Shown: one piece after another, positions 8,878-20,162 of the stretch | How the letters are laid out: each line of letters starts with the position of its first letter | Numbering within the stretch: position 1 is the stretch's first letter | Assembly: GCF_041320275.1 (NCBI RefSeq) | Contig: NZ_CP162023.1 | Location: forward strand, 4,030,001-4,094,000 | Length of the DNA: 64,000 bases | Source of the DNA: Mumia sp. Pv4-285 | GTDB taxonomy: Bacteria > Actinomycetota > Actinomycetes > Propionibacteriales > Nocardioidaceae | Direction: 5' to 3' | Position numbers and translations under genes: made by a program | Notes under the pieces: model-generated | What the model was told of the DNA's origin: nothing | Database searches by the model: none | The model's input: only the letters and a program-made list of their open reading frames with translations

Positions 8878-9801
8878 TCACATGTGGTCGTGTCGCTCGA
8901 TCAGCACACCCTCGCGCAGGGCCCACGGGCAGATCTCGAGCTCGGGCAGGTCGAACAGGTCCATGAGCGCGTCGGCGACCACGGCTCCGGCGACCATCTG
9001 GTGGGCACGGTTCGGGGAGACCCCGGGCCGCGCCGCGATGTCGGCGACCGACATCGCCCGGAGCTCGTCGAGATGCGCTCCGAGAAGGTCGCGCGACAGC
9101 GCGCGGCGGACGTACGGGCCCGCCTCCGAGGGCGCCGCACCGCACAGCCTCGCCAGCGAGCGGAAGGTCTTGCTGGTCGCGACCACGTGGTCGAAGTCGC
9201 CGCCGCGGCGCAGGGCACCGACGTTGTCGGCGACCTGCTGGCGCACGAACAGGCGCAGCTGGTCGTACTGGGCATCGGTCGGCACCCCCTCGGGGAACCA
9301 CTCGCGCGTGAGCCGCCCGGCGCCGAGCGGGAGCGACGTGCACACGTCGGGCGTCTCGTCGCGCCCGGTCGCGATCTCGAGGGACCCGCCGCCGATGTCG
9401 AACACCCCGAGCCGGCCCGACGACCAGCCGAACCACCGGCGTACGGCGAGGAAGGTCAGCCGCGCCTCCTGGTCACCGGGGAGCACCTCGAGGCGGACGC
9501 CGGTCTGCGACTCGACCTTGGCAAGCACGCTGTCGGCGTTCACCGCGTCGCGGACCGCCGAGGTGGCGAAGGCGATCACCTCGGAGCAGCCCTTGTCGGC
9601 GGCGACAGCTCGGGCCTCGTCGACGAACCGGACCAGCGCCTTGACGCCGCGCGAGTCGACCGCACCCTCGTCGTCGAGGTGCTCAGCCAGGCGCAACGGC
9701 TCCTTGTAGGTGAACGCAGGGAGCGGCGGCGCACCCCGATAGGCGTCGACCACCAGGAGGTGCCCGGTGTTCGAGCCGATGTCGAGGACTCCGATACGCA
9801 T
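8878..9801 (-). CDS. Ppx/GppA phosphatase family protein (exopolyphosphatase)
   Basis: A 307-residue actin-fold phosphatase. Motifs: [16 protein letters not shown] at the N-terminus, [13 protein letters not shown], and [17 protein letters not shown]. The length matches the short, two-domain actinobacterial Ppx1/Ppx2 proteins that hydrolyse polyphosphate and/or pppGpp and lack the C-terminal HD domain of E. coli Ppx. The ATG at 9801 begins the conserved domain directly; the open frame continues far upstream but there it is antisense to the gene at 9850. Divergent from that gene with 48 bp between starts. Confidence 0.9.
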   Translation of the reverse strand: MRIGVLDIGSNTGHLLVVDAYRGAPPLPAFTYKEPLRLAEHLDDEGAVDSRGVKALVRFVDEARAVAADKGCSEVIAFATSAVRDAVNADSVLAKVESQTGVRLEVLPGDQEARLTFLAVRRWFGWSSGRLGVFDIGGGSLEIATGRDETPDVCTSLPLGAGRLTREWFPEGVPTDAQYDQLRLFVRQQVADNVGALRRGGDFDHVVATSKTFRSLARLCGAAPSEAGPYVRRALSRDLLGAHLDELRAMSVADIAARPGVSPNRAHQMVAGAVVADALMDLFDLPELEICPWALREGVLIERHDHM

Positions 9802-9849
9802 GGTTCGAGGGTACCGACCGAGTACGTCGCGCCGGTCTACAGTGAGGGT

Positions 9850-10596
9850 GTGCCCGAGGTTCTGCTCGACTTCCCGCGTGCGTGGGCGGAGTTTCCAGAC
9901 CCCGCCGACGGCGACCAGGTGTTCCGCTGCGACCTCACCTGGCTGACCTCGCGATGGACCTGCATCTTCGGGCAGGGGTGCCGCGGCATCTACGCCGACG
10001 CCCCCGACGTCGGGTGCTGCACCCTCGGCGCGCACTTCTCCGACGACGACGACTACCGGCGTGTGAAGAAGTACGTCAAGCAGCTCGGCCCGCAGGACTG
10101 GCAGCACCGCGCCGAGGGCAAGAAGCACGGGTGGACCGAGACGGACGACGAGGGCGACCTCAAGACCCGGACGTACGATGGCGCCTGCATCTTCCACAAC
10201 CGCGAGGGCTTCGAGGGTGGGACGGGCTGCGCCCTGCACAAGCTCGCCCTCGACCGAGGGATCTCGTTCGTCGAGACCAAGCCGGACGTGTGCTGGCAGC
10301 TGCCGATCCGCCGGCAGTTCCGTGACGTCGACCGCGGGGACGGCACCTCGTACACCGAGGTCGCCATCGGCGAGTACACCCGCGCCGGCTGGGGCCCTGG
10401 CGGCCACGACCTCGACTGGTACTGCTCCGCCAACACGGAGGCGCACGTCGGCCGGGAGCCGGTCTACGTGTCGAGCTCCGCCGAGCTGACCGCGTTGATG
10501 GGCCCCCAGGCCTACGCGCAGCTCGTCACGCTGTGCGAGGAGCACCTCGCCGGCGACCACCGCCGGACGCGTCACCGCGCCGATCCCGGCGCCTGA
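9850..10596 (+). CDS. Conserved hypothetical cysteine-rich protein
   Basis: I do not recognise a named family. The 248-residue protein has several cysteine clusters in its first two thirds: [26 protein letters not shown], and a later VCWQL and WYCSAN. This suggests metal (Zn or Fe-S) binding, loosely recalling cysteine-cluster domains of the YkgJ/UPF0153 or DUF3109 type. The N-terminus begins [15 protein letters not shown] at 9850 is the start; TACAGT at 9838-9843 lies 6 nt upstream, so the mRNA may be leaderless. A GAGG also lies close to the start, so a leader cannot be excluded. Divergent from ppx. Confidence 0.75.
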   Translation: MPEVLLDFPRAWAEFPDPADGDQVFRCDLTWLTSRWTCIFGQGCRGIYADAPDVGCCTLGAHFSDDDDYRRVKKYVKQLGPQDWQHRAEGKKHGWTETDDEGDLKTRTYDGACIFHNREGFEGGTGCALHKLALDRGISFVETKPDVCWQLPIRRQFRDVDRGDGTSYTEVAIGEYTRAGWGPGGHDLDWYCSANTEAHVGREPVYVSSSAELTALMGPQAYAQLVTLCEEHLAGDHRRTRHRADPGA

Positions 10597-10650
10597 GCGC
10601 CCCGCGGACCCCGTCCGTCCGGCGCGATGTGGCTCAGGTCACAATGAGGC

Positions 10651-11289
10651 ATGCGCTTGGACCACCTCTCCTTCGCGGCCGGTCCTGACGGTCTCGCCGC
10701 GACCACCGCCCGCCTGAGCGACGCTCTCGGATCCGCCTTCGTCGACGGGGGCAACCACCCCCGGTTCGGGACCCGCAACATGGTCCTTCCGCTCGAGGGC
10801 CAGCAGTACCTGGAGGTCGTCAGCGTCCTGGACCACCCCGCCTCCGACAAGGCACCGTTCGGACAGGCGGTACGTGCCCGCACCGAGCTCGGCGGGGGTT
10901 GGCTGGGCTGGGTCGTGCGGGTGGACGACATGGACCCGGTCGAGCGCCGGATGGGCCGCCACGCCGTCGCCGGCAACCGCCGACGCCCCGACGGGTTCAA
11001 CCTGGAGTGGAAGCAGATCGGCGTGCGCGGGACGCAGGCCGACCCCCAGCTGCCGTTCGTGGTCCAGTGGGACGTGCCGGACACCGAGCACCCCTCGCGC
11101 GCCGCCGATCCTGCGGTCGCGCTGAGGTCGCTGGAGATCGCCGGTTCGCCCGACCGGGTCACCGCCTACCTCGGCGAGTCCGTGCTCGGTGCGCTCACCG
11201 ACGTCGACGTGCAGTGGGTCGCGCCGAACGGGACACCGGGCATCGTGGCGGCGACGTTCGCGACGCCGACCGGTGACGTACGCGTCTGA
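10651..11289 (+). CDS. VOC family / glyoxalase-like domain protein
   Basis: A 212-residue protein starting MRLDHLSFAAGPDGLAATTA, characteristic of the Glyoxalase_3-like branch of the vicinal oxygen chelate superfamily. FGTRNMVLPLEGQQYLEVV is the usual strand with the metal-binding Glu, and His5 is the likely first ligand. The C-terminal part repeats the fold more weakly (VALRSLEIAGSPDRVTAYLG). Enzymatic role is unknown; many members are uncharacterised. It stands alone between the cysteine-rich protein and a small membrane protein. Confidence 0.8.
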   Translation: MRLDHLSFAAGPDGLAATTARLSDALGSAFVDGGNHPRFGTRNMVLPLEGQQYLEVVSVLDHPASDKAPFGQAVRARTELGGGWLGWVVRVDDMDPVERRMGRHAVAGNRRRPDGFNLEWKQIGVRGTQADPQLPFVVQWDVPDTEHPSRAADPAVALRSLEIAGSPDRVTAYLGESVLGALTDVDVQWVAPNGTPGIVAATFATPTGDVRV

Positions 11290-11386
11290 CCCGGTCGTGC
11301 CGTCCGTGCCGGAATTCTCCCGATGAATAGTTGAACTGAGTACTAGCGCGGATGTCCGCGCGCCGATCGCGATCCACCCTGGACGG

Positions 11387-11833
11387 ATGAGCAGCGTCCT
11401 GCGGATCCCCGGGCACCCGAGCGAGGCGGCCGTCGTCGTGATCGCCATGGGCGCGACCGTCGTGCTCGGCGCGACCGGCGCCAACCTCCTGGTGACGCAG
11501 AGCCCGGACCGCTCCGGATACCTCGCCGCTGCAGTGACGGCCGGTGGCATCGCACTGTGCTGCTTCGCCGGGGCGATCGCGCTGCTCCGCGTGACAGGCT
11601 GCCTCCGGCCGGCGTTATGGGGCTACCTTCCCGGCCTGATCGCCGTCCTCGCCGCCGGGCTCCTCGTGAGCGAGCACGGCACCAGCGGTGCTGCTGACCC
11701 GGTCTCCCCGGCGCTCGGAGCACTCGTGCTCCTCCTGCCCAGCACCTGGATCCCGATCTACGCCGCCGTCCACGCCCACCTGGAGAGCCGCCGTGAGGAC
11801 GCCGCCGTACGCTCCTGGCGCGGCCGCATCTGA
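11387..11833 (+). CDS. Small four-helix membrane protein of unknown function
   Basis: I do not recognise a family. The 148 residues contain four hydrophobic segments at about 13-35 (AAVVVIAMGATVVLGATGA), 45-66 (LAAAVTAGGIALCCFAGAI), 75-93 (LWGYLPGLIAVLAAGLLV) and 105-127 (PALGALVLLLPSTWIPIYAA), followed by a charged tail. It is an inner-membrane protein by appearance. It precedes radA with 89 bp between; no Shine-Dalgarno of note. Confidence 0.7.
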   Translation: MSSVLRIPGHPSEAAVVVIAMGATVVLGATGANLLVTQSPDRSGYLAAAVTAGGIALCCFAGAIALLRVTGCLRPALWGYLPGLIAVLAAGLLVSEHGTSGAADPVSPALGALVLLLPSTWIPIYAAVHAHLESRREDAAVRSWRGRI

Positions 11834-11922
11834 CCTCCGGCGTTGGTTCCCGGGCGAGCCCTCGCCGTACTGTCCGACCTCTCGCCTAGCGTGTGCGACA
11901 TGGTGAGGAGCGAGGACGTCAC

Positions 11923-13332
11923 GTGAGCAGAGCCCGGACGACCTACTCCTGCGGCAGCTGCCGCGCCGAGTTCGGCAAGTGGTACGGGCGGTGCCCGAAG
12001 TGCCAGGAGTTCAGCACGATCGCGGAGACCGTCGTCGCCAAGGAGACCGGCCTGAAGGCGTCCTCGCAAGGCTCGGCGCCGCGTCGGCCGGCCCGCCGGG
12101 TCTCGGAGATCCGGGACGACGAGGTCGGCGCGCGCCTGAGCACGGGCCTGAAGGAGTTCGACCGGGTGCTCGGCGGCGGCCTGGTGCCCGGCCAGGTCCT
12201 CCTGCTCTCCGGCGAGCCGGGCGCCGGCAAGTCGACGCTGCTCCTCGCCTCCTCGAACGCCGTCGCCGCTGCGACGGGCCGACCGGTCCTCTACGTCTCG
12301 GGCGAGGAGTCCGTCCAGCAGATCGCCACGCGCGCGCGCCGCGTGGGGGCGACCAGCGAGCACCTCTACCTCGCGGACACCAACGACCTCGGTGAGGCCA
12401 TCGGCCACCTCGACGCGCTCGGGCCTGATGTCGCACTGGTCATCGTCGACTCGGTGCAGACGATCGCCTCGACCGACGTCGACGGCAGGTCGGGCGGCGT
12501 CACGCAGGTGATGGAGGTCGCGACCGCGCTGACCCGGCTGGCGAAGGCGCGCGGCATCCCGTTCTGCCTCGTCGGTCAGGTCACCAAGGACTCCAACGTC
12601 GCCGGTCCGCGAGCCCTCGAGCACGTCGTCGACACGACCCTCTCGATGGACGGCGACCGGCACACGCCGCTGCGCCTCCTCCGCGCCGTCAAGAACCGTT
12701 TCGGGCCCGCCGACGAGGTCGCCTGCTTCGAGCAGACCGACGACGGGCTGACCGAGGTGGTGGACCCGAGCGGCCTCTTCCGCGGTGTCCGCGACCAGCC
12801 GGTCCCCGGCACCTGCATCACGGTGACGGCAGAGGGCCGCAGGCCGATGATCGCCGAGATGCAGGCGCTCGTGTCGTCCACCAACGCTCCCAACCCCCGC
12901 CGTGGCGTGAGCGGGCTCGACTCGTCCCGCGTCTCCATGCTGATCGCCGTGACCGAGCGCGTCGCGGGTGTGCGCCTCCATGACAAGGACGTGTTCGCGG
13001 CCACGGTCGGAGGCATGCGGTCCAACGACCCCGGGAGCGACCTCGCGGTGTGCCTCTCGATCGCGTCCGCAGCCAGCGGTGCCCCGCTGCCGCTCGACCT
13101 CGCCGCCATCGGCGAGGTCTCGCTGTCGGGCGACATCCGGCGCGTGACGATGATCGGCCACCGCATCCGCGAGGCCGATCGGCTCGGCTACCGCCGCATC
13201 CTGGTCCCGCTCGGCACCAGGGACGAGGTGCCGCTCGCGTCCTTGAAGGCACAGGTCACCGAGGTCGCCACGATCCAGCGTGCCCTGGCCGCCGTGAGCC
13301 CGCTGGTTCCGAACGTGCAGCCACTACACTGA
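11923..13332 (+). CDS. radA: DNA repair protein RadA
   Basis: A 469-residue RecA-like branch-migration ATPase. It has an N-terminal C4 zinc finger (CGSCRAEFGKWYGRCPKC), Walker A GEPGAGKSTLLL, Walker B VALVIVDSVQTI, the RadA-specific KNRFG near residue 257, and a C-terminal Lon-protease-like domain (VSGLDSSRVSMLIAV, SLSGDIRRV) that acts as a DNA-binding scaffold. GTG at 11923 was chosen because GAGGA lies 7 nt upstream; a GTG ten codons earlier adds residues not typical of the family. disA follows 35 bp downstream, as in most actinobacteria and firmicutes, where RadA and DisA act together at recombination intermediates. Confidence 0.96.
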   Translation: MSRARTTYSCGSCRAEFGKWYGRCPKCQEFSTIAETVVAKETGLKASSQGSAPRRPARRVSEIRDDEVGARLSTGLKEFDRVLGGGLVPGQVLLLSGEPGAGKSTLLLASSNAVAAATGRPVLYVSGEESVQQIATRARRVGATSEHLYLADTNDLGEAIGHLDALGPDVALVIVDSVQTIASTDVDGRSGGVTQVMEVATALTRLAKARGIPFCLVGQVTKDSNVAGPRALEHVVDTTLSMDGDRHTPLRLLRAVKNRFGPADEVACFEQTDDGLTEVVDPSGLFRGVRDQPVPGTCITVTAEGRRPMIAEMQALVSSTNAPNPRRGVSGLDSSRVSMLIAVTERVAGVRLHDKDVFAATVGGMRSNDPGSDLAVCLSIASAASGAPLPLDLAAIGEVSLSGDIRRVTMIGHRIREADRLGYRRILVPLGTRDEVPLASLKAQVTEVATIQRALAAVSPLVPNVQPLH

Positions 13333-13367
13333 TCGAAGTCATCGAACCGACCAAGCGGGGGCCACTG

Positions 13368-14456
13368 GTGTCGATCAACGATCGGGCGAGCGGGACGCCG
13401 TCGATCCTCCGGGCCACTCTCGCCTCCGTCGCGCCTGGGACGGCGCTGCGCGAGGGACTCGAGCGCATCCTCCGCGGACGCACCGGTGCGCTGATCGTGT
13501 TCGGTCAGGACAAGGACATCGATGCCCTGTCCACCGGCGGGTTCACCCTCGACGTCCCGTTCACGCCCACTGCGCTGCGCGAGCTCGCCAAGATGGACGG
13601 CGCGATCATCCTCGACAAGGACGCGACCCGGATCCTCCAGGCCGGCGTCCACCTCATGCCCGACCCGTCGATCCCGACGCAGGAGACGGGCACCCGTCAC
13701 CGCACGGCCGACCGGGTCGCGCGCCAGACGAACGTCCCCGTCATCTCGGTGTCGGCGTCGATGCACATCATCGCCCTGTACGTCGACGGCACCCGCCGCG
13801 TCCTCGAGGAGGCCGGCGCCATCCTCGGCCGTGCCAACCAGGCCCTGGCGACACTCGAACGCTACAAGCTCCGGCTCGACGAGGTCTCCGGAGCGCTGTC
13901 CGCGCTCGAGATCGAGGACCTCGTCACGGTGCGCGACGTCGCGGCAGTGGCGCAGCGGCTCGAGATGGTCACCCGGATCGCCGCCGAGATCGAGGACTAC
14001 GTGCTCGAGCTCGGCACCGACGGCAGGCTCCTGTCGCTGCAGCTCGACGAGCTGGTGACCGGGGTGGAGAGCGAGCGCGAGCTCATCGTCCGCGACTACG
14101 CGCCGGGTGGCCGACGCGGCAAGCCGCCGGCAGAGGTCCTCGACGACCTCTCTCAGATCGTGTCGGGCGATCTCGTCGACCTCGCGGCGGTCGCGCGGGC
14201 GCTGGGCCTCGGCACCGGCGAGCACCTCGAGTCGGCCGTCTCTCCGCGCGGCTACCGGCTTCTCGCCAAGGTCCCTCGCCTCCCCAACTCGGTCATCGAG
14301 CGGCTGGTCGAGCACTTCGGCACGCTCCAGAAGCTCCTCGCCGCGAGCATCGAGGATCTCCAGGCGGTCGACGGCGTGGGCGAGCTGCGCGCGCGCACCG
14401 TCCGTGAAGGCCTGTCGCGGCTCGCGGAATCGAGCATCCTCGAGCGCTACGTCTGA
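13368..14456 (+). CDS. disA: DNA integrity scanning diadenylate cyclase
   Basis: A 362-residue c-di-AMP synthase. The N-terminal DAC domain (about 20-150) has the catalytic DGA motif in AKMDGAIILDKDATRI (Asp77) and the nucleotide-binding RHR motif (Arg110-His111-Arg112) in TGTRHRTADRVARQ. A central helical spine (about 150-280) leads to a C-terminal RuvA-like helix-hairpin-helix DNA-binding domain containing LQAVDGVGELRARTV. DisA makes c-di-AMP from two ATP and stops on branched DNA. The GTG at 13368 gives the standard length. Directly downstream of radA in the same direction. Confidence 0.96.
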   Translation: MSINDRASGTPSILRATLASVAPGTALREGLERILRGRTGALIVFGQDKDIDALSTGGFTLDVPFTPTALRELAKMDGAIILDKDATRILQAGVHLMPDPSIPTQETGTRHRTADRVARQTNVPVISVSASMHIIALYVDGTRRVLEEAGAILGRANQALATLERYKLRLDEVSGALSALEIEDLVTVRDVAAVAQRLEMVTRIAAEIEDYVLELGTDGRLLSLQLDELVTGVESERELIVRDYAPGGRRGKPPAEVLDDLSQIVSGDLVDLAAVARALGLGTGEHLESAVSPRGYRLLAKVPRLPNSVIERLVEHFGTLQKLLAASIEDLQAVDGVGELRARTVREGLSRLAESSILERYV

Positions 14457-14466
14457 GCCGACCCCG

Positions 14467-15216
14467 TCAGGGTGTCCGCGACGTCGTCGGTGTGCTTCCC
14501 GGCTTCGGCGTGGCCGCGCTGTCTGGTTTCGGGGAAGCCGGAGTGCTGGGAGTCGGTGGTGTCGGCGTGGGCGCCGCCGTCAGCGTGAACCGCGCGCTGA
14601 CGGGGTCTCCGCCCAGCAGCGCCGCCTGTGCGGTGTACTGACCGGGGTCGACGAACGCCCCCTCGTCGTCGCACGAGTCGGCATCGGCCCGACCGTCCCA
14701 CGCCAGCTCCACCACGGTGGCCCAGGACGGGTGGACGTCGACCGTTCGGCCTTTGACCCCTTCGCACGTCTGGGTGCTCCACACGGAGCCGCTCTCGCCC
14801 TTGACGCCCAGGACGAACGTCGACGGGTCGATGCGTACGGTGCACGGCTGCGGCGCGACGCTGACGACCCTCAGCGTGACTGCCACCGCGCGTCCGGCGA
14901 AGGCGCCGACCCGCACCGACGGCGAGACCGACACGGCTTCGGGCGGACAAGCACCCTCGACGGGGGCGAGCCGCACGTCGACCTGGACGTCCTTCGCCTT
15001 GCGCGGCTTCGGTGCGGGTGCGGGAGCAGTCGACGACGCGGCCGCGGTGGGGGTCGCGGCGGTCGGAGGTGGTTCCTCTGCCGACGAGTCGTCGTCGCCC
15101 CCGAGGAGGCGGACGACGAACCAGCCCAGGACGAGCACCACCGCGAGGAGCAGCAGGCGCCGGCGCCAGTACACCGCCGGGGGAAGCTTGCCCGAAGGCC
15201 TCATCACCGAGCTCAC
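14467..15216 (-). CDS. Membrane-anchored extracytoplasmic protein of unknown function
   Basis: I do not recognise a family. The 249-residue protein has a short cytoplasmic N-terminus, one transmembrane helix at about 18-38 (RLLLLAVVLVLGWFVVRLL), an Ala/Pro/Thr-rich linker (about 45-75), a compact domain with several Cys (EGACPPEAVSVS, QPCTVRIDPSTF, TQTCEGVKG, DADSCDDEG) that could form disulfides outside the cell, and a Pro/Thr-rich C-terminal tail. This is the layout of actinobacterial surface-exposed accessory proteins. A similar gene sits next to disA/mutY in many relatives. Convergent with disA (10 bp), divergent from mutY. Confidence 0.75.
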   Translation of the reverse strand: MSSVMRPSGKLPPAVYWRRRLLLLAVVLVLGWFVVRLLGGDDDSSAEEPPPTAATPTAAASSTAPAPAPKPRKAKDVQVDVRLAPVEGACPPEAVSVSPSVRVGAFAGRAVAVTLRVVSVAPQPCTVRIDPSTFVLGVKGESGSVWSTQTCEGVKGRTVDVHPSWATVVELAWDGRADADSCDDEGAFVDPGQYTAQAALLGGDPVSARFTLTAAPTPTPPTPSTPASPKPDSAATPKPGSTPTTSRTP

Positions 15217-15262
15217 GCCCTCAAACTAACTTCCCGCGGCGCCGTGGCAGGATCGACTCGCC

Positions 15263-16177
15263 ATGGTCTTCTCCACGTCACCGCAACAGGTCGCCGGCCC
15301 CGCCCTCGACCAGATGCACGATGCCGTCTGCGACTGGTACGCAGCACACGCCCGCCCGCTCCCCTGGCGTCGCCCGACCACGACAGCGTGGCACGTCATG
15401 GTCTCGGAGATCATGCTCCAGCAGACCCCCGTCGACCGCGTCGCCCCTGTCTACGACGAGTGGATCGCTCGCTGGCCGACACCGGGAGCGCTCGCGGCCG
15501 TGCCGTCCGGAGAGGCCGTGCGCGCGTGGGGACGCCTCGGCTACCCGCGCCGCGCACTCCGGCTCCACGCCGCCGCCGCGGCGATCTGCGAGCGACACGA
15601 CGGCGAGGTCCCGTCCGACCTGGAGGCGTTGCGCGCGCTCCCCGGCGTCGGTGAGTACACGGCCGCCGCTGTCGCGGTGTTCGCCTACGGGCAGCGGCAG
15701 GCCGTCCTCGACACCAACGTGCGCCGCGTCCTGGGCCGTGCCCTGGGCGGTGACGCCCTCCCTGCCCCGTCGCTCTCGGTCGCCGAGCGGGCACGTGCCA
15801 AGGCCGCCCTGCCGGTCGACCCTGCGATCTCCGCCCGGTGGTCGATCGGGCTCATGGAGCTCGGTGCCCTCGTGTGCACCGCACGGGCGCCCGTGTGCGG
15901 CGGCTGCCCCGTACGCGACCTCTGCCAGTGGCACGCGGCGGGCAGGCCCGCGTACGACGGTCCCGCCCGGCGCGGTCAGACGTACGCCGGCACGGACCGC
16001 CAGTGCCGCGGTCGCCTCCTCGCGGTCCTGCGCGACGCCGAGGGTGCCGTCCCAGGATCGGCGCTGCGTCAGGTCTGGGACGACGCGACGCAGCGCGAGC
16101 GTGCGCTCGACAGCCTGCTCGACGACGGCCTCGTCGTGACCACCGGCGCAGACGACGAGTACGCGCTGCCCGGCTGA
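15263..16177 (+). CDS. mutY: A/G-specific adenine glycosylase
   Basis: A 304-residue base-excision repair enzyme that removes adenine mispaired with 8-oxoguanine. It has the catalytic Glu in SEIMLQQTPVDRV, the helix-hairpin-helix LPGVGEYTAAAV near residue 125, the catalytic Asp in AVLDTNVRRV, and the 4Fe-4S ligands with spacing C-X6-C-X2-C-X5-C in CTARAPVCGGCPVRDLC (about 205-221). It is shorter than E. coli MutY because the C-terminal MutT-like 8-oxoG recognition domain is reduced, normal for actinobacteria. ATG at 15263. Confidence 0.94.
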   Translation: MVFSTSPQQVAGPALDQMHDAVCDWYAAHARPLPWRRPTTTAWHVMVSEIMLQQTPVDRVAPVYDEWIARWPTPGALAAVPSGEAVRAWGRLGYPRRALRLHAAAAAICERHDGEVPSDLEALRALPGVGEYTAAAVAVFAYGQRQAVLDTNVRRVLGRALGGDALPAPSLSVAERARAKAALPVDPAISARWSIGLMELGALVCTARAPVCGGCPVRDLCQWHAAGRPAYDGPARRGQTYAGTDRQCRGRLLAVLRDAEGAVPGSALRQVWDDATQRERALDSLLDDGLVVTTGADDEYALPG

Positions 16178-16183
16178 TCGGCG

Positions 16184-17218
16184 TCAGCGTGCGCGGGGCC
16201 CGCGCGTCTCGAGCAACCTCCGAAGACGGCGGCGTACGCCGTCGCCGGGCCGCGCCTGTGCCTCCGCGGCCACCGTCTGGCGCTCGAGCCGGCGTCCGCG
16301 GCGCTCGGCGGCCGAGCGTGTGTACCAGGTGAGTGCCTCCGCCTCGCGGTAGTAGACGGCGTAGCGCTCAGCGAGCGCGTCCAGAGAGCTCTCGGCGACG
16401 CCGTCGCGACCGTCCGGGCTGCCGGCGAGGCGCACCAGGGCTTCCCAGACCTGATCGGTGATCTCGCGCAACCTCGCAGGCAGCTCGATGCCGTCCCAGC
16501 TCTGGACCGAGCGGCGCAGGCCGGGATCGACGAACGCGTCGACGACCGCTGCTCTCCCGGCGTCCACCGGCAACGACAGCCCGAGCGCGGGCTCGAGTCG
16601 GCCTACGGCGGTCCTCCAGTCGGCCACCAGGTCGGCATAGGGCAGGAAGACTCGCGGATGGCCGCGAGACGCGCGCTCGGCCATGAGGTTCACGTTCACC
16701 CAGCCGGCGACGTTCGTCGCGACGAAGCTCGCACCGAGGCGGTCGCGTCGCTCCCGGTAGTGGGTGGCTCGGCTCCGGTGCACCTCGGTGGGGTGACGCA
16801 GCATGATCAGGTCGCTCGTGACGAGCCCGAGATCAGCGGCGGTCGCGTGCCAGAGCTCCAGCGTCCACACGGTCCGTGGGTCCTTCACGACCGTCTGCGC
16901 CCGGCCTTCTGTCTGCTCCTTCAGCCAGTCGTGCAGGCGGCGACGTCGAGACTCGTCCACCACTCGCGAGACCAGGTCGAGCGCGTACGGGCGACCGTCC
17001 GTGAGGTCGACCTCGGCCTGCTCGAGCAGACGGTTGTGGAACTTCACGGACCACCGCGGCTCGAAGAATCCGCGGGGGTTCGACGTGTTGGCCTTGATGC
17101 TCGGCTGCGGGCTGTAGACGCCGAGGTGCGAGAGCGTGCCCGCCACCGTGCTCGTGCCGCTGCGACCTGCGCCACTGACCACGACCAGTCGCGGAGCGTC
17201 CGTACCGCCCGTGGGCAT
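16184..17218 (-). CDS. Sulfotransferase family protein
   Basis: A 344-residue P-loop protein. The 5'-phosphosulfate-binding motif is RLVVVSGAGRSGTSTVAGTL at the N-terminus, and DLIMLRHPTEVHRSRATHYR is the usual 3'-phosphate-binding segment with its Arg and Ser. These features identify the PAPS-dependent sulfotransferase fold of glycan-modifying enzymes. The ATG at 17218 starts just before the P-loop and has GAGG 9 nt upstream; an ATG 24 codons further upstream is possible. It follows a hairpin terminator after clpC, so it is probably transcribed separately. Substrate unknown; a role in modifying the surface polymer made by the neighbouring islands is inference. Confidence 0.82.
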   Translation of the reverse strand: MPTGGTDAPRLVVVSGAGRSGTSTVAGTLSHLGVYSPQPSIKANTSNPRGFFEPRWSVKFHNRLLEQAEVDLTDGRPYALDLVSRVVDESRRRRLHDWLKEQTEGRAQTVVKDPRTVWTLELWHATAADLGLVTSDLIMLRHPTEVHRSRATHYRERRDRLGASFVATNVAGWVNVNLMAERASRGHPRVFLPYADLVADWRTAVGRLEPALGLSLPVDAGRAAVVDAFVDPGLRRSVQSWDGIELPARLREITDQVWEALVRLAGSPDGRDGVAESSLDALAERYAVYYREAEALTWYTRSAAERRGRRLERQTVAAEAQARPGDGVRRRLRRLLETRGPRAR

Positions 17219-17301
17219 GAAGATGAACCTCGATCTCAACAGAGAGGGAAATCGCGCCAATGCTATCAGGGACGAGGGCCGGGAGACCACCGCCCGAGAT
17301 G

Positions 17302-17340
17302 ACGAAAGGGCCCGCGACGGGAGGTCGCGAGCCCTTTCGT
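17302..17340 (-). terminator. Intrinsic-type hairpin after clpC
   Basis: Arms at 17302-17318 and 17324-17340 form a 17-bp stem with one G-U/A-C mismatch and a 5-nt loop, starting 11 bp after the clpC stop. There is no poly-U run, as is common in actinobacteria. It should end the clpC transcript before the sulfotransferase gene. Confidence 0.8.
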
Positions 17341-17350
17341 ACGGTGTGGA

Positions 17351-19888
<2,538 letters not shown>

Positions 19889-20030
19889 GCAACTCCCCTT
19901 GATCCGAGACCCTTCTGCGGGTCGGGTCTCTGTCCATCCCATGCTAGTCACGACCACCAACGCCGGTGGAGCGCCCCACATCGGTTGTTACGCCTTATTT
20001 CAAGGGATCCGGGGCCTGCGTGCTTCCGGT

Positions 20031-20047
20031 GTTCACGCAGGGCGAAC
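20031..20047. promoter_or_regulatory. ClgR-like operator, copy 1
   Basis: GTTCACGCAGGGCGAAC is an inverted repeat of GTTCRC and GCGAAC around a 5-bp spacer, with one mismatch between arms. This resembles the published actinobacterial ClgR site (core CGC-N5-GCG with GTTCGC/GCGAAC arms). ClgR activates clp genes. Its centre is about 150 bp upstream of the clpC start. Confidence 0.5.
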
Positions 20048-20062
20048 ACCCTGGGGACCGAT

Positions 20063-20079
20063 GTTCACCGAGAGCGAAC
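20063..20079. promoter_or_regulatory. ClgR-like operator, copy 2
   Basis: GTTCACCGAGAGCGAAC has the same arms and 5-bp spacing as copy 1 and also matches the Y-N-A-N-R centre of the corynebacterial ClgR motif. The two centres are 32 bp apart, about three helical turns, so bound proteins would face the same side. A TANNNT box, TAGCAT, lies at 19941-19946 on the clpC strand, and TAGCGT near 20093 on the other strand. Confidence 0.55.
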
Positions 20080-20162
20080 AGGCTTCCCGCTGGTAGCGTG
20101 ATCGCCGTCCCGCGAGGAGGCTGAGATCCTCTCGACGTCGGTCACACCAGGTGGAGTTGCAG

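Noticed and set aside
7903-9849. Long N-terminal extension upstream of the cysteine-rich protein
   Set aside because: This part is antisense to the isomerase and ppx genes; the conserved-looking sequence begins at the GTG at 9850.
19906-19930. Hairpin in the clpC leader as a riboswitch or thermosensor
   Set aside because: GAGACCC/GGGTCTC is a single 7-bp stem with an 11-nt loop; it does not cover the ribosome-binding site and has no further conserved structure visible.
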